64,000 nt of DNA from Amphibalanus amphitrite (GCF_019059575.1 NW_024881501.1:124001-188000), one strand, 5' to 3'; counted from the first letter of the stretch, positions 1 through 11,585 are shown. Made by a program: numbers and translations. Notes: generated by a model not told the origin, from the sequence alone.

Positions 1-2
1 AG

Positions 3-420
3 CAACGAAGTGCGCGGGCCGCCGTCACGCGCCATGTCCGGGAGCTGTCGCGACGGAGGGCAACCGCTGCCCACCCGCACCCGGACCCCACGCCTGGCCA
101 CGACTCCCTGGCGCGCTGGGGGTCGGTGACGCTGTCCCAGCTGAGGACCGGCACATCACCGCTGACCCGCGACACGCTCTACAAGATTGGCCTGGCAGCC
201 AACGACGAATGCCCCGCGTGCGGGGAGCCGGACAGCGTGACGCACCTGCTGACCGATTGTCCGGCCTATGAGGCGGCCCGCCGCCGCCGCTGGGGTGTCG
301 ACTGTCGACCCTCGCCTGGTCGACGTCCTCGGCGGCCCGGCGACGAAGGTCGTCACCTTCATCGAGGGTGTCGGGCGGACCGAGCCGCCGCTCGACCCGC
401 CTGCGCCGCCGCCCCCCTGA
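3..420 (+). pseudogene. C-terminal end of a non-LTR retrotransposon polyprotein (partial)
   Basis: The reading frame is open from the window edge. It contains a segment beginning LSQLRTGTSPL, followed by a CxxC...HxxxxC cluster (CPACGEPDSVTHLLTDC). This is the cysteine/histidine motif found at the C terminus of I/R1/Jockey-type non-LTR polyproteins, after the reverse transcriptase or RNase H. After the Arg-rich stretch at about 290 the homologous frame shifts by one base. The shifted frame reads DPRLVDVLGG and ends at the TGA at 418-420, giving the typical short acidic/hydrophobic tail. So this is the last ~135 codons of an element whose body lies left of the window, with one frameshift. Sequence from about 445 belongs to a different element in the same orientation. 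Confidence 0.75.
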
Positions 421-444
421 GCGGGTTGGCGGCGGGATGCAGGA

Positions 445-1539
445 GGAGAAAGAAGCAGCTTGGTGACCTCCGTGCCTGTGCTCCCATACTTGATCGTAAT
501 GACGTGATAGCAGTTACTGAGACCTGGCTCAATGACACAGTAGCCGACTCGGAGTTGGAGCTCGGTTTTCGTGATCACACGTGGTTTCGTCGGGACCGCT
601 GCTCTCGGGGCGGCGGAGTGGCCTGTGCCGTGCGGACATCGCTGCTGCCGAGAGGCTGCCGGATCCGGTTGGAGCGGAGTGCCTGCTGATCCGCCTGCGG
701 GGCTGCTCGATAACAGTCGCCGTCTGCTACAGACCACCGGACGACGACGGAGCCCTGGGGAGAACGATTGACGCGCTTTCAGCTTTACAGCCTCAGGACT
801 GCAAGCTCATAGTGGTCGGTGATTTCAACCTACCTGAAATAACCTGGAATGCATCACACAGCGCCACTGTGCCCGAGCTGACTCGCCAAACGGTCAGAGC
901 GTCACACTTTCTCGACTCCTGTGACGCCCTGGGTCTCAAGCAATGGGTGTCGGAAGCTACCAGAGGGGAAAGCACGCTAGATTTGATCTTCACTCGGCGT
1001 TTACAAGCTCGAGTGGACGTGCGAGATGGCCTTTTTATCTCCGATCATAAGGAGACTGTGGCCACGGTCTCGGTTCCACGGAGCCGACCCCCGGTGCCAT
1101 CAAGGCGCACCGCCTACAGCTACCAGAGCGCCGACTTTGGCACCCTGCGGCGGAGCCTGTCACTAATCCCGTGGGGGCTGCTGGACGGTATTGGCGTAGA
1201 TGAAGCGGTCGATACATTCTACGACCTGCTGGAATCCGCCATCGCTGACCACGTTCCCACCGTGGTGTTGCGCCGCAGCGTGCCGCCACGGTTTGATAAG
1301 GAGGTGCGCGATTCTCTGAGGCTCAAGGAGGCGGCCTATCGTCGTCTCCGTCGAGACCCGACACCTGCCAGCCGCGATGAGTTCACCAACAAGAGAAGAG
1401 CCTTCAAATTAATATCAAACAACAAATACTTTGCCTACCTACGCAACCTAACTCAAGATTTTACCACCAATCCAAAGCGTTATTGGTCATTTTTGAAGTC
1501 AATCACAAACAAATCTAGTGTATCTCATGTGTTGCTTAA
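445..1539 (+). pseudogene. Apurinic-type endonuclease domain of the non-LTR element (frameshifted)
   Basis: The start of the endonuclease fold is visible as TETWLND around 510-540, then GGGVACAVR at about 607-635. The frame changes near 650-660 and continues through YRPPDDD, the catalytic VGDFNLPEITW block (about 815-850), STLDLIFT, and the SDHKETV block (about 1040-1060). These are the Glu-, Asp/Asn- and Asp-His-bearing motifs of exonuclease/endonuclease/phosphatase-fold endonucleases that nick the target DNA in Jockey, CR1 and L1 elements. About 150 codons of linker follow, ending in RYWSFLKSITNKS, the usual segment before the reverse transcriptase. The frame is then broken exactly at a TTAA (1536-1539). 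No start codon is present because the 5' part is missing. Confidence 0.8.
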
Positions 1540-2712
1540 CCCGCGCCCCGCTGGGCTATTCAGCCATACGCGCCCTGCTGGGGGGGCAGATTCTGCCCCC
1601 CCCCCCTGTCTAACTTCCGAACCGATGGTCGTAGAAAGACGGGGAAAACGGCAATCGAAAGCTCTCAACAAGGCGGATCTTAAGAGCCCAAATTTTTTTG
1701 CTTAAGTAGGTCAGAGGTCAGGTCAAGGTCAGGTCAAGGGTACAAAATGCAAGTTTCTACAGTATCGGCCTTGCACCGTAGTTGCCGAAGAATGGACTGA
1801 GACTGATTGCCCAAAACGTATTCTTAGACTACCAAGACAATATTCGTTGCATACAATGTCATTCAAAGGTCAAGGTCAAGGTCAGGTCAGGTCAGGTCAG
1901 GTCACCAAAAACAAAATATAGAAATAGGCATGTGCGACACATGTTTTATGGGTCATTTCACTCATAGAATTCAATAGGCACACTCAATAAGTGATATGGA
2001 CCACCTCTGGATGAATTTCAGGTCGAGGTCAGGTCAAGGTCAGGTCATGTGAGGTCAAATTTTGAAGTTGGTTGTTTAGGCCTAAAAAGGTGTCTAACTG
2101 ATGCAGTTTTTCACGGCAAATCGAATTTTGCTATTTTTAATTCCGTACAAGGTCTAGAACCTCCAAAAAAATCATTTTTCAAAATTTTTGTTTGTCGTGA
2201 CGTCATAAAATTTTGAATAACTCCCACATTTTTGAACCGATTCTTCTAAAAATTGGTATGTAGGTGCACAAAGACCACTTTTCTAACATATATTCCGGTT
2301 TTTCGATACACTCAAAATTTTGGATTTTATAATTATTTTCCCAAAAAAGTCAGTTTTTTGAAAAAATTGGGGCCAAAATCCAAAATTTTCAAAAAACCGA
2401 GATAGCCATTTGATAGACAAAGTGGAATCACGTATAGCCTTTTTTGTTACGTCTTGATTCCTTTAAAAATGAAGATGTTAGCGGCGTTTGAAATTTTGCC
2501 GTTTTTTGGCGAAAATGGCGAACATGACGTCACTAAAACGTCAATTTCTCAAAAATTTTCCGACGGATTTCGCTCAAATTTTCAGGGAACGTGTCAAATT
2601 GATGTATGATAAGGTACTGTAAATTTGACGTCGCTGGCGTAACGCGTTTAGAAGTTATTGGCGAAAAACGGGAGGGGGGGCAGATTCTGCCCCCCCCCCA
2701 GCGGGGCGCGGG
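1540..2712. mobile_element. TTAA-target non-autonomous DNA transposon (GC-rich TIR family), copy 1
   Basis: The left flank is TTAA (1536-1539) and the right flank is TGAA (2713-2716), a one-base decayed duplicate. The ends are inverted: CCCGCGCCCCGCTGG on the left and its exact complement on the right. Near the left end a related motif (CGCGCCCTGCTGG) is repeated after a 14-bp spacer. Just inside both ends lie G7-8 / CAGATTCTG / C7-10 hairpins. Inside are AGGTCA-type repeats (about 1710-1905 and 2020-2055) and low-complexity AT-rich sequence; no ORF resembles a transposase. The TTAA target and CCC...GGG termini suggest a piggyBac-type (less likely Kolobok-type) source. Related copies are at 10455, 21312, 45260, 51905 and 63139. 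Confidence 0.85.
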
Positions 2713-2716
2713 TGAA

Positions 2717-4393
2717 TGAAGATGGCCAACAGATCACTGACGACAAGATGCGTGGATGTGTATTAAACAAGGCGTTTGCGTCCACGTTTTCCAACTCCAG
2801 AGTAACGGTGTTACCCTCCGCCACGGCTTACCCGCTGGATCCGATGTCACGACTGCATGTTTCTGAGGACGCGGTCAGAAGTTCGCTGCTTTCGATCACC
2901 CCTGGCAAAGCGTGCGGGGTCGATAACATTAGTGCGAGAATCGTGGTGGAGTGTGCCGAGGAGCTTGTTGTTCCGATCACCAAACTATGCAATGTGTCAC
3001 TGAGGGAGGGAATGTTTCCGAAAAGATGGAAAGATGCTTACATCGTACCTATTTATAAAAAAGGTGACAAGCGTAAACCGAACAACTATCGATCAGTTTC
3101 TTTACTACCGCTTTTTGGTAAGATTTTAGAGCGTGTGGTTTTTGCACAGCTGTTCTCTCACGTGCCCAATGTCTTGTGTGATGAGCAGCATGGTTTTATC
3201 CCGGGGAAGTCGTGTACAACCAATTTATATGTGTACCTCAAGACCGTCTGGGATGCTATAGCGGATGGCTATCAAACAGACGCCATCTACACTGACTATT
3301 CGGCTGCCTTCCAGAGTGTTAATCACAAGCTTATCATTCACAAACTACAAACGTCATATCATATTAGGCACACTGCTCTAAGTGGTTTGACTCATATTTA
3401 TCTGATAGACGACAGAGGGTCATTGTGAACGGCAAAACATCAGATTGGCAACCAGTTAAATCGGGCGTGCCGGAAGGCGCGATTTTGGCTCCGCTTCTTT
3501 TCGCACTTTTTGTCAACGACTTGCCTCTTGAAATTCAGTCCGGCTGCCTTATGTATGCTGATGACGTCAAACTTTTCAGAAAAATTAAGACAGCAGAAGA
3601 CGGAAGGGCACTTCAAAGTGACCTCACCCGATTAGAGTTATGGTCGACCAAGTGGGGTCTTACACTGAACCCTAGCAAGTGCAAGTCTTTCACAATGACC
3701 CTCAGGCGCGCGCCCGTCCTGACGAGTTACTCTATTTCCGGCACGGAGCTCGATAATGTATCGGAGATTAGGGATTTGGGTGTCATTTTGGACACAAAGC
3801 TCACTTTTGCACCGCACATCTCTCACGTCGTGAGCCGGGCCAACCGTGCTCTCGGCCTCATGATTCGCTCATTTCAAACAGGGTCCAAAAATTCTAAATT
3901 TAACCTCACGGCTCTGAAAACAGCTTACTGTTCAAACATTCGCTCCGTGCTGGAATATGGCAGTGTTGTCTGGGCGGGCGCGGCCAGCTCTCACACCGTG
4001 CGGGTCGATCGAGTTCAGCACAAGTTCCTCATCTGGCTCCTTCATCACACCACTGGTCAAACACAGTCCCTTTCCTACCCTGATCTCCTTCACCATTTCC
4101 GCCTCCCATCCTTAGCCGCTCGAAGAGTGCAACATGACCTGATGTTCCTTCGCAATGTAGTCCGCTCAAAGTACAACTCCTCGCTTCTCCTCCAATCCTT
4201 CCCCCTTCATGTGCCGGCTCGACCGACCCGCGCAAACACCCTCTTCACTGTGCCGCGGGCGAGGGTAAATATAGTTAAGTTCGGGCTATTCTGCAGGATA
4301 CCGAATGAGATGAATGTGTTTCTTGCCAATGTTACACCAGTCGATGTGTTTAGTGATACCTTGTGTACGTTTAGAGCCCATGTTAAGTTGTAG
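2717..4393 (+). pseudogene. Reverse transcriptase domain of the non-LTR element (frameshifted)
   Basis: The frame that ends at 1539 resumes in register after the inserted element. Visible reverse-transcriptase blocks are GKACGVDNISARI (about 2905-2943), FPKRWKDAYIVPIYKKGD (block 1-2), NNYRSVSLLP (block 2), DEQHGFIPGKSC (block 3), and YTDYSAAFQSV (block 4, with the first catalytic Asp). A frameshift occurs near 3400, then KSGVPEGAILAPLLFALFVND and the active-site YADD (about 3554-3565), then LELWSTKWGLTLNPSKC. The C terminus (SVLEYGSVVWAG, about 3940-3975) is the usual thumb/C-terminal region of Jockey/CR1 enzymes. The stop is at 4391-4393. The enzyme would copy the element's RNA at the nicked target; this copy cannot make a whole protein because of the insertion and frameshifts. 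Confidence 0.85.
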
Positions 4394-4770
4394 GTCTCGT
4401 CTTTGAATGTGTAGTTTGCCGATGAGACGTTTTTTTACTCACAGTTTACCATAGTTTACACTTTACGTACAATGTGTTTTACTTTAAGCATGGGCTCACT
4501 TACTATAGTTAAGGTATACAGATTTACTGGCTTTTAATATGCTTCCTATTTTATTGAGGTACTTGGTGGGCTGTACTTTGCTCATTTTATTGTGTGCATT
4601 TTTACTGTATATTTTTTAACGTGTAGGGTAGGTGCTATTGTACTCAGTATTACATATATTATATGATGTGCTGTTTTTTGTGATTTACTTATTTTAGGCC
4701 TATGACTTCGCCTGTAAGTGGAGATTGCTCTGTTGGCAATTATGCAAATAAATAAAATAAAGAAGTGCGG

Positions 4771-5449
4771 CACTCCCGCGCTCGGACGGCCGGGGGAGGA
4801 GGGGAGGGCACAGCGCGGACGGCCCAGCCGGCGCGGCGGGCCGTGTGTGGGGGAGGAGGTGGGAGGGGCCGCCGGGGTGTGGACGGCCGCGGGTGGCGCT
4901 CAGTCGCGGTAGTCGGCGGCCGGCGCGGCAGGCGGTGCGTGGGGAGGGGAGGGAGGGAGAGGCGCCGAGACGCGCCGCCCAGTCCTGAGAAGTCGCCGGC
5001 TCGGCCCGAGTCCCACGATATGACGGCTCGGGTAACTCGGGCGCGCGCATCTCGCTCGCACCATATCTCATTGGATCTCTGCGGTCTCAGATGTCCTCAC
5101 TGCATTGTGCCACTCGTATCAGCCGATCTCGTACGTCTCGGACTGATCCAGTTCGGATCACATGCTTGGCTCGCGGGCCGCGGCGTACGCGGTGGTGTGG
5201 GCATTTGGGGGGAGGGGGAGGGGGGACATCTGAGCTTATACGGACCTGCTCTGAGCGCGGGCAATGTTCTAATGGAGGACGTCAATTGTCAGTTGTAGCA
5301 TTTGAAATTATCTTTCAAAGTATTTGGAAACATACTGAGAGGAGTTAAGCCGTTTGGATATTTTTCGTTAGAGCAAGAGCTTTTACGCATGTGACGTTGT
5401 GGAATGCTCTCTACCGCCGCGCATTATTACCGAGGGCATTAGAGAGCAG

Positions 5450-5452
<3 letters not shown>
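4771..5452. other. GC-rich CpG-dense stretch, then unannotated sequence
   Basis: About 4770-5060 is very GC-rich with many CpG dinucleotides directly after the A-rich tail of the non-LTR element. It could be a host CpG island, but I see no ATG with a good splice donor there. About 5060-5452 holds nothing I can assign. Confidence 0.4.

Positions 5453-5512
<60 letters not shown>
5453..5512. repeat. (GA)n microsatellite
   Basis: About 30 uninterrupted GA units. On the minus strand this is (TC)n. Confidence 0.95.
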
Positions 5513-5515
<3 letters not shown>

Positions 5516-6274
5516 TGATTCGGACAACACGTCCTCCGCCGACGATGGCGTCAAACAAAGGATAATGTGAATGATCAGCAGTTCAAGTGCATGGATTACC
5601 TGCCAGCCAGCCGCTGACAGTGTGCCAAAAATAATACAAACTGCCAGCCGACGCGACGGCCTTGTGCAGAAAACAGTACAGTCAGGAAAAGGAGGCCCCT
5701 TGACAGGGTGGCCCACCCACTTTTCATGACGTTCCTACGCCCGTGATTAACTCCATATGGTTCAAGAAAGCTGGCACACTACCTTTAAGTTCCGTAAGAA
5801 CTCAATAAAACATCATCTGGGACCACCACGATCGCCGCTTTCCGGGAGGGTCACGGCCCCTCGACTCTCCCTCAAACACCGTGCTCCTTCCTCCCTGGCC
5901 CTGTCCCACTGTCCGTCCGTCGCGTCGCCATGACTCCAGCGGACATTACCCCGTGTCCCAGCTGGGAGCCCCGCGGCCTGGCGCCGCCATACGACACCGT
6001 GCCACCGATACGGCGGCGGGCTGTTGACTTTGTTGGGTCTCCGCTGCCCGGTCCGCCGCGCCGCGGCGCCGGCGGGCCCGTGGACCGCGCGCGGACAAAG
6101 GGAGCGCTGTTCCCGGTTTTGGGCGGTATTCACTGGACGCTGCTATCGCAGTTTCCGAGCTGACGTCACACATGCGCCGTCGGTTCGCCGCCACACCACG
6201 GATACCCATCGACTGTCGCTGTTCCGGACCACGGGCTCTGACGTCACGTCATTGTGGCAGGATTGGAGATACGG
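5513..6274. other. Intergenic; two transposon-end fragments, otherwise nothing recognised
   Basis: About 5720-5744 reads CCACTTTTCATGACGTTCCTACGCCCGTG. Broken into shorter words, this is the right end of the element family seen intact at 16935-17172. Positions 5748-5797 (TTAACTCCATATGG...) closely match 50937-50984. The GC-rich remainder up to 6274 shows no supportable gene. Confidence 0.4.
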
Positions 6275-6282
6275 ATGTCTCC

Positions 6283-7199
6283 CACTGGCGGATCTAGGGG
6301 GGGGGCGGCAGGGGCTAAAGCCCCCCCCCCCCATTCGAAACTCGACAGGGGCGGCAATGTAAATTAGCCCCCTTCCCCCAAATGCACCGGGATTGGTCAT
6401 TAAAATGATTGATTGCTGGTAAGTTCCAGCTTCCGATAGTGAAGTTCCTTTAGAAATTTCTTTCCGCTGTTAAGTTGGTAGCGATTTGGCATTTATTCAA
6501 ATTGGCAGTTATTCAAGAATGGAAATATGGCGCCCTTCAGCGTCGGAGATTTATCCTAGGTAAACTTTTTTGGGACGCCCTGTACCTACAATTGTGACAG
6601 ATTGCAGGTGTAACACGACCATCGACGCAAATACTTACTGCCAGTAAAATTGGAAGTGGGAAATATCTCTTAAAAAATGGGGATGAGAGTGCAAAATGAT
6701 TTTCATTTGGATGTCAGTTCGCACCCAAATCGACAATTTTTGGGATACTGCTGTGACCTGGACTGGACGGTCAACCAATGACCAAGAACCCTAAAATCGG
6801 GTACCATCGGCTTCCTCTCGGTACTCACGGGCGACACGCCTTTTTTCCGCGAAGCTCTAGCTTGATCAGGGGCCGAACGGCAGGGGTGTCCAACCAAAAA
6901 TCTTGGTCCAACCGACACTTCCCGGCCCGCGAAGGCTGCGCACCGACCCGGAGTGGGCTAACTGGTCAACAAAAGCAATTTGAAGTGTTTTTAAAGTAAT
7001 ATAAAGGCACGGGTCGGGTGGGCTACCATTTCTATATTTTTTATTATATTTTTAGGTTAAAAAAATATCGTTTCAGGGCTGTGACGAAAAATAAGTGGCC
7101 TAAATCCGATGAGAAAACAGGATTTGGGGGTACCCTAGGTTTGGCTCCTGGCATGAGTTGCCCCCCCCCCTCCAAAACGCAGGTCTGGATCCGCCAGTG
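6283..7199. mobile_element. hAT-type non-autonomous element with perfect 8-bp target duplication
   Basis: The ends are CACTGGCGGATCTAG and CTGGATCCGCCAGTG. Both sides are flanked by ATGTCTCC (6275-6282 and 7200-7207). An 8-bp duplication with CA(G/C)TGG-type ends fits the hAT superfamily. A G11 run, the spacer CGGCAGGGGCTAAAG and a C14 run sit just inside the left end. No transposase is encoded in the 917 bp. The right part (about 7060-7150) recurs inverted at about 30540-30640, so the family has contributed to other composites here. Confidence 0.9.
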
Positions 7200-7264
7200 A
7201 TGTCTCCATGGAAACCCAAGCACGTGTGATAGCGCACGCTCAAGAAAGAATAGAGGAGCAGCTA

Positions 7265-7368
7265 TACGAAAAATCAGGCTTCTAGCTCTAAAAATGTTGA
7301 GTGCAGAGCAGAAAAATTACCTGGGGTGGCAACCACCCCCTCCCCCCCCCCCCATGTGCGGGCGAGGG
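7265..7368. repeat. Right-end fragment of a TTAA element
   Basis: The segment ends GGGCGAGGG followed by TTAA at 7369-7372, the right terminus of the GC-rich TTAA family. The inner part (cttctagctctaaaaatg) resembles the interior of the copy at 63139-64000 near 63470. The rest of the element is missing. Confidence 0.55.
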
Positions 7369-7372
7369 TTAA

Positions 7373-8030
7373 TGACGCCACCACCGGGGTTCCATCCCCC
7401 CGTCCCCGGAATGCGGCGGCGGGCAGTGAGGGAGGGAAGGGACGGGGGGGGCTCAGAGGGATACTACCTGCCGCCGAGCCCCGCAGAGGCGCGCACAGTG
7501 TCATCGCGCCCCCGCGCAGGGATTAGTGCTGCGGTGACGGATAGCACCCGGTGATGGATGGGCTCGCGGTGGCGGCGGCGGCGGCGGCGGCGCGCCCACG
7601 GTAGTCGGCTCGGCGTCGGTGGAGCCGAGGGCCGGCAGGGAGGGGAACCCCCGCGGTGCGGTGGCGCTCGGCCGCCCGCTGATGACGGCCCGGCGGCACC
7701 CAGCCCCGTGCCGCGCCGCGCCGGCCCGTCTGGCCCGGTCCCGCGTGGCCGGAAATTTCCGAGGGCGTCGGCTCCCACCATATCCCGCAGCTGGGCCGGC
7801 TCCGTGTCAGGGCTGAGATTGATTTGCAGCGGCCGGTCCGGTGTCCGGTGCCCGCGCGGTGGCTGCCAGGGCTCACTGCCGCGCCGCTCCGTCGCTGGGC
7901 GCGGTGGCGTTGGCGGCGTCCGTCGGCGCGGCGGTCCGCCGGCCCCGGCTCGGTCGGCTCCGCGCCGAGCCCCGGCCGGCCACCAGGGACCCCGCCAGTG
8001 AGACGGCTCCTTTGATTGTCTCTGGGTCGG
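7373..8030. other. CpG island with (GGC)n triplets
   Basis: The stretch is very GC-rich, includes a GGC-triplet tract at about 7566-7592, and is open in several frames on both strands, as GC-rich DNA usually is. I find no conserved protein motif and no convincing exon, so no gene is called. It could be the promoter/5' region of a host gene. Confidence 0.4.
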
Positions 8031-9664
8031 TGATGTGAGGTATCTGTCCAGCAGCAGCTTTCTTCGGGTTCTTGCTTTTGACGTGGCGAACAGTGCCAAC
8101 ATACGTGAGGTTTTCTTCGCTTTGCCCTAGAGGGCAGAGCTGCAAAACATGCACATCTTATGTTCTTTATTTAAAACGTTTTTAGATGGGTACTTACTAG
8201 TTCCAATGGCTCGACGAACTAAAACACCTAGGAAAGTGGGTGCCAACCCACGGCCACCACCCCACCTACCCCAACCAACCACCGGGCCCATATACAGGAA
8301 GCTGTGCAGGCCCGGAAGCCGGTTGGCAAATGACAAATGACAAATGTGGCCATCATCGCATTCATCCAGCCTGTCATGGATACTCAACAAATGCTTTTCC
8401 GTGTTTCACAGAGCAATGGTGATGGGCCTGAAACCCCGGTCTGGCTCATTCGAACGACCGTGAGGAGAAGTATAATTGGAAACCATAAATTGGAACTGAC
8501 GCCAGCTATGAAGGGCTAAAACGATGGGTGGCCGGCGGCCGCTTTGCCCCGGGTGGCCGCTTTGCCCCACTCTCCCCTACCCGCGCATTGCGATATGGGA
8601 CGGATATCGTGATAAACACGAGTGTGACGCCGCTCGCGGCGGCGCCCGTGTGTCTGCCAGTGTCGGACAGCAGCACTGAACTGGGACCGTCGGCAAAGTG
8701 TAAGTGATTTCCTGGTCTACCTATCTATTCTGCCTTCTCCAATTCACCCTCGTCTACCGTTTATCATCGTCTTTCGTACGTAATTTTTCATTTTTCAAAT
8801 TTCATCGGTTTGCTCCGCTACAAATAAATGTCCCGGTCTCCAGCAGAGGCTCGGCAGGGTCGGCGATACTGTGAACAGCCCTCTGGCGACACTGGTCACC
8901 CCCCCCCCCCCATAGCCTCCCTCGAGCCCAGTCAACGCGCCTCTTGCCGCGGGATCGCTCTGAGCCATTCTTATAAAGAAAAGAACGGAGGGACGCTCCG
9001 TCATTTCTGAGATTAGACGCAATTTTGTTATCATAAAAGGAGGAAGACGGAAGACGGGACCCGTTCAAAGAACGAAGCCAGATTGACGCTACCCCCACCC
9101 AAAAGGACGCGTTTCCGTATCATAAAGAGACAAAGACGACTCTGGTGACGTAAGACTTTGCGTTGTTCGTGAAAAATAACGCATCAGAAATAGCGCTGCT
9201 CTTCAGCAGCGCTTTTTTACGGCATTGGTACGACGTTTAGCTGTTTGCGAGAGAAACTTGTGCGGAATGTGTTTTAGGCTACATGTTAATCGATATGTGA
9301 ACTGTATGACATTGGCCGGGAGTTATTTCACATAAAAATTTGTCAATTTGACATGTAGGCCAACTACCAAGTACCTATAGACCGCCACCTTATCGTTCTG
9401 CAGCTATCGTTGTTTATCAGGCATACACATGAACAGGAAGGACTGAACACCTTGAGATGCAATATCCAGTAAGTGGTAGGTGTTTGCAACTGCCTCCCAG
9501 GCTCCCAGTCACCTGGCCTGTGTCCTGTGTCCTCTGGCGCCTCGACTGGTATCACGGTTGGAGGTCTGAGTCACGTGGCACTACGCACTTAAAGTTCTTG
9601 TTTGCACGCAGAGAAATTCGTATGCACTCCGCCACGCTCAAGCGCTCTCGCTGGACTGTCCTCT
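8031..9664. other. Unannotated stretch; possible non-coding exon and a hairpin
   Basis: A G/C-rich segment ends in a donor-like GTAAGTGA at about 8700-8707 and could be a 5' untranslated exon; this is weak. Positions 9192-9213 form a 9-bp stem with a CTTC loop followed by T6. The rest shows only short, unrelated ORFs. Confidence 0.3.
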
Positions 9665-9687
9665 GTCGCCACGGTTACAGGACAATT

Positions 9688-10168
9688 TGCCGAACTGCAT
9701 TTTGCCGAATGCCTATTCGCCGAATGTCAATATGTCGAATGCATTTTGCCGACGTGTTTTTTTGCCGACGTGTCAGAAGGGCGAAGTGCTAAAAGTCGAA
9801 ATGCAATTTGCCGACATGCCTTTTTGCCGACATGCAATAAGTCGAAAATGACAATTTGCCGAAATGTCAATTTGCCGAAATGTCAATTTGTCGAAAAGTC
9901 AATTAGTCGAAATGTCAATTCGCCGAAATGCTATTTTGCCGAAATGCTAATTAGTCGAAATGTAAATTTGCCGAAATGTCAATTTGCCGAAATGTCAATT
10001 TGCCGAAAAGTCAATTAGTCGAAATGTCAATTCGCCGAAATGCTTATTTGCCGAAATGCTAATTAGTCGAAATGTAAATTTGCCGAAGTGCCAATTAGTC
10101 GAAATGTCAATTTACCGAAAAGTCAATTAGTCGAAATGTCAATTTGCCGAAATGCCAATTAGCCGAAA
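9688..10168 (+). repeat. Tandem array of short CCGAAATGTCAATTTG-like units (left arm)
   Basis: About 25 degenerate units of 16-19 bp alternate 'TTTGCCGAAATGTCAA' and 'TTAGTCGAAATGTCAA'. Units follow one another without unique spacers. The same repeats occur reversed at 11894-12290. Confidence 0.85.
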
Positions 10169-10454
10169 TTAACCTAACCTAACGTGACCCTTAAGTATTA
10201 ACTTTAGGACCGACTCACTTTTCAAAGGTAAAGAAACCCACTTTACACTTACAAGTTACATGTCACCAAAGTATAAGAAAAACATAACCAAACCTTACCT
10301 AACCTGACATACTGATTTTTGCCGACCCGTGGATAAGGAAGAAGATACTCACATGAATAGATTGCAGAAAATGATAAGTCAATTATTTTTAGGTTAAGTG
10401 GTTGTGCATCAGGCTTCAGGCCTTCGGCCTGAAGCCAGATACACAAAAATTTAA

Positions 10455-11585
10455 CCCTCACCGGACCTATTGGTTTTCTACATACGCGCCGGCCGAGGTG
10501 GTAATTGCTGAAAGGCGATTTGCCAAATGTCATTTTACCGAATGCATTTCGCCGAATGTCATTTTGCCGATGTGCTTTTTGCCGACGTGTCAAAAAGTCG
10601 AAATGCCATTTGCTGACATGCCTTTTTGCCGAAATGCTGATCAGTCGTTTCGCCCCTGGCGGAGCTGGCGCGTCGCGGAAAAAACGAGCCTGTGCGCCGT
10701 TACGAGACGCAGAGATTGATACCCGATTTTAAGGTACTACGTCAACCGGTGACCTCTGAGGTCAGGTCAAATGCCCCAAGGTACGGTTCAGTTTTTGGCG
10801 AATAACTTCGCCAAAAATGGCCGCAATTTTGGCAGCATCGTGTTTGCCTTGCTTAGGCGCGTCAAATTATATAATTTTTGTTTGGGTCAGGTCAACTTAG
10901 GGTGTTGACCTCAGGCCACGGTCAGGTCAGCACCCCCAGGTCATGAAGTTGGTGGAAAGAGGTCATGTCGCATATCATTCGATTCTGCAGGTCTTCCTGA
11001 GTCCATTGGTGGCTTTCCCGACTCGCTAGCTCAATTTGATCGGGAGTTATTGACGAAAAACTAATATGACCTTGATGACGTCATGACATCACGCAAGGTC
11101 AACATTGCAAAAGTTACGCATCTTACCTTGCAAGGAAGGCGTCAAATCACGATTCTGTGTGCTTGAGATAGTTAGAGGTCGTTCCCGGCGCCAGAATAGC
11201 AGTTTTCATTTTTCTTCTTGACTTATAATGGTGAGGTCACGAAAATGACCTGACTTCAAATAACCTTTAGGAAAATCTGAGATATACAAGCTGTGAGACT
11301 CGTAATGGATATTAGGTCCTGCATGTTTCATTTCCCTGTGAAAGCTCCTCTGGCTGTGAGGGCGTTGCGAAGTTGCGACATCTGAAGACCGTGCAGAGGT
11401 TCACTTATGACGTCATAGGTCGGTGACCTGACCTGACCCGAAAATGCGGTTGGTGTAAAATGATCCGGATTGAATCAAAGGTCAGTTATGCCAAGTTTCA
11501 GCTCTCTATCGCCAGCGTGTTCGGAGCTATCGCGAAAAAAAACCTATGGGGGTGCGGCACCCGCACCCCCCTCGGCCGGCGAGGG
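10455..11585. mobile_element. TTAA-target element, copy inside the long-armed element
   Basis: It is flanked by TTAA at 10451-10454 and 11586-11589. The left end is CCCTCACCGG, a ~20-bp spacer, then CGCGCCGGCCGAGG. The right end is CCTCGGCCGGCGAGGG. The length (1131 bp) matches other copies of the GC-rich TTAA family. The interior has AGGTCA-type repeats (about 10750-10960). About 10505-10650 is a piece of the surrounding element's CCGAA-rich terminal region and represents a secondary insertion or capture. Confidence 0.75.

Larger units (their letters stand above)
421..4770 (+). mobile_element. Jockey/CR1-type non-LTR retrotransposon, 5' truncated, interrupted by a TTAA element
   Basis: Endonuclease and reverse-transcriptase domains follow in the normal order (about 445-1539 and 2717-4393) with no RNase H domain. 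The 3' untranslated region is about 375 bp and ends in an A-rich tail (aaataaataaaataaag, about 4745-4762), as expected for target-primed insertion. ORF1 is missing, so the copy is 5' truncated; its 5' edge abuts the preceding element near 421-445. There are two frameshifts, near 655 and near 3400, plus the 1173-bp insertion at 1540-2712. It is therefore a dead copy. The Jockey versus CR1 assignment rests on domain order and motif style only. Confidence 0.8.

Noticed and set aside
7464-8102. 212-codon minus-strand ORF in a CpG island
   Set aside because: Composition is Arg/Pro/Gly/Ala-rich, several other frames are open across the same stretch, and no domain motif is visible.
9192-9218. Bacterial contamination signalled by an intrinsic terminator
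   Set aside because: All surrounding sequence is eukaryotic repeat DNA with no bacterial genes.
9688-10168. CRISPR-like regular short repeats
   Set aside because: The units are 16-19 bp, follow each other without unique spacers, drift in sequence, and lie in a eukaryotic transposon with an inverted partner array.
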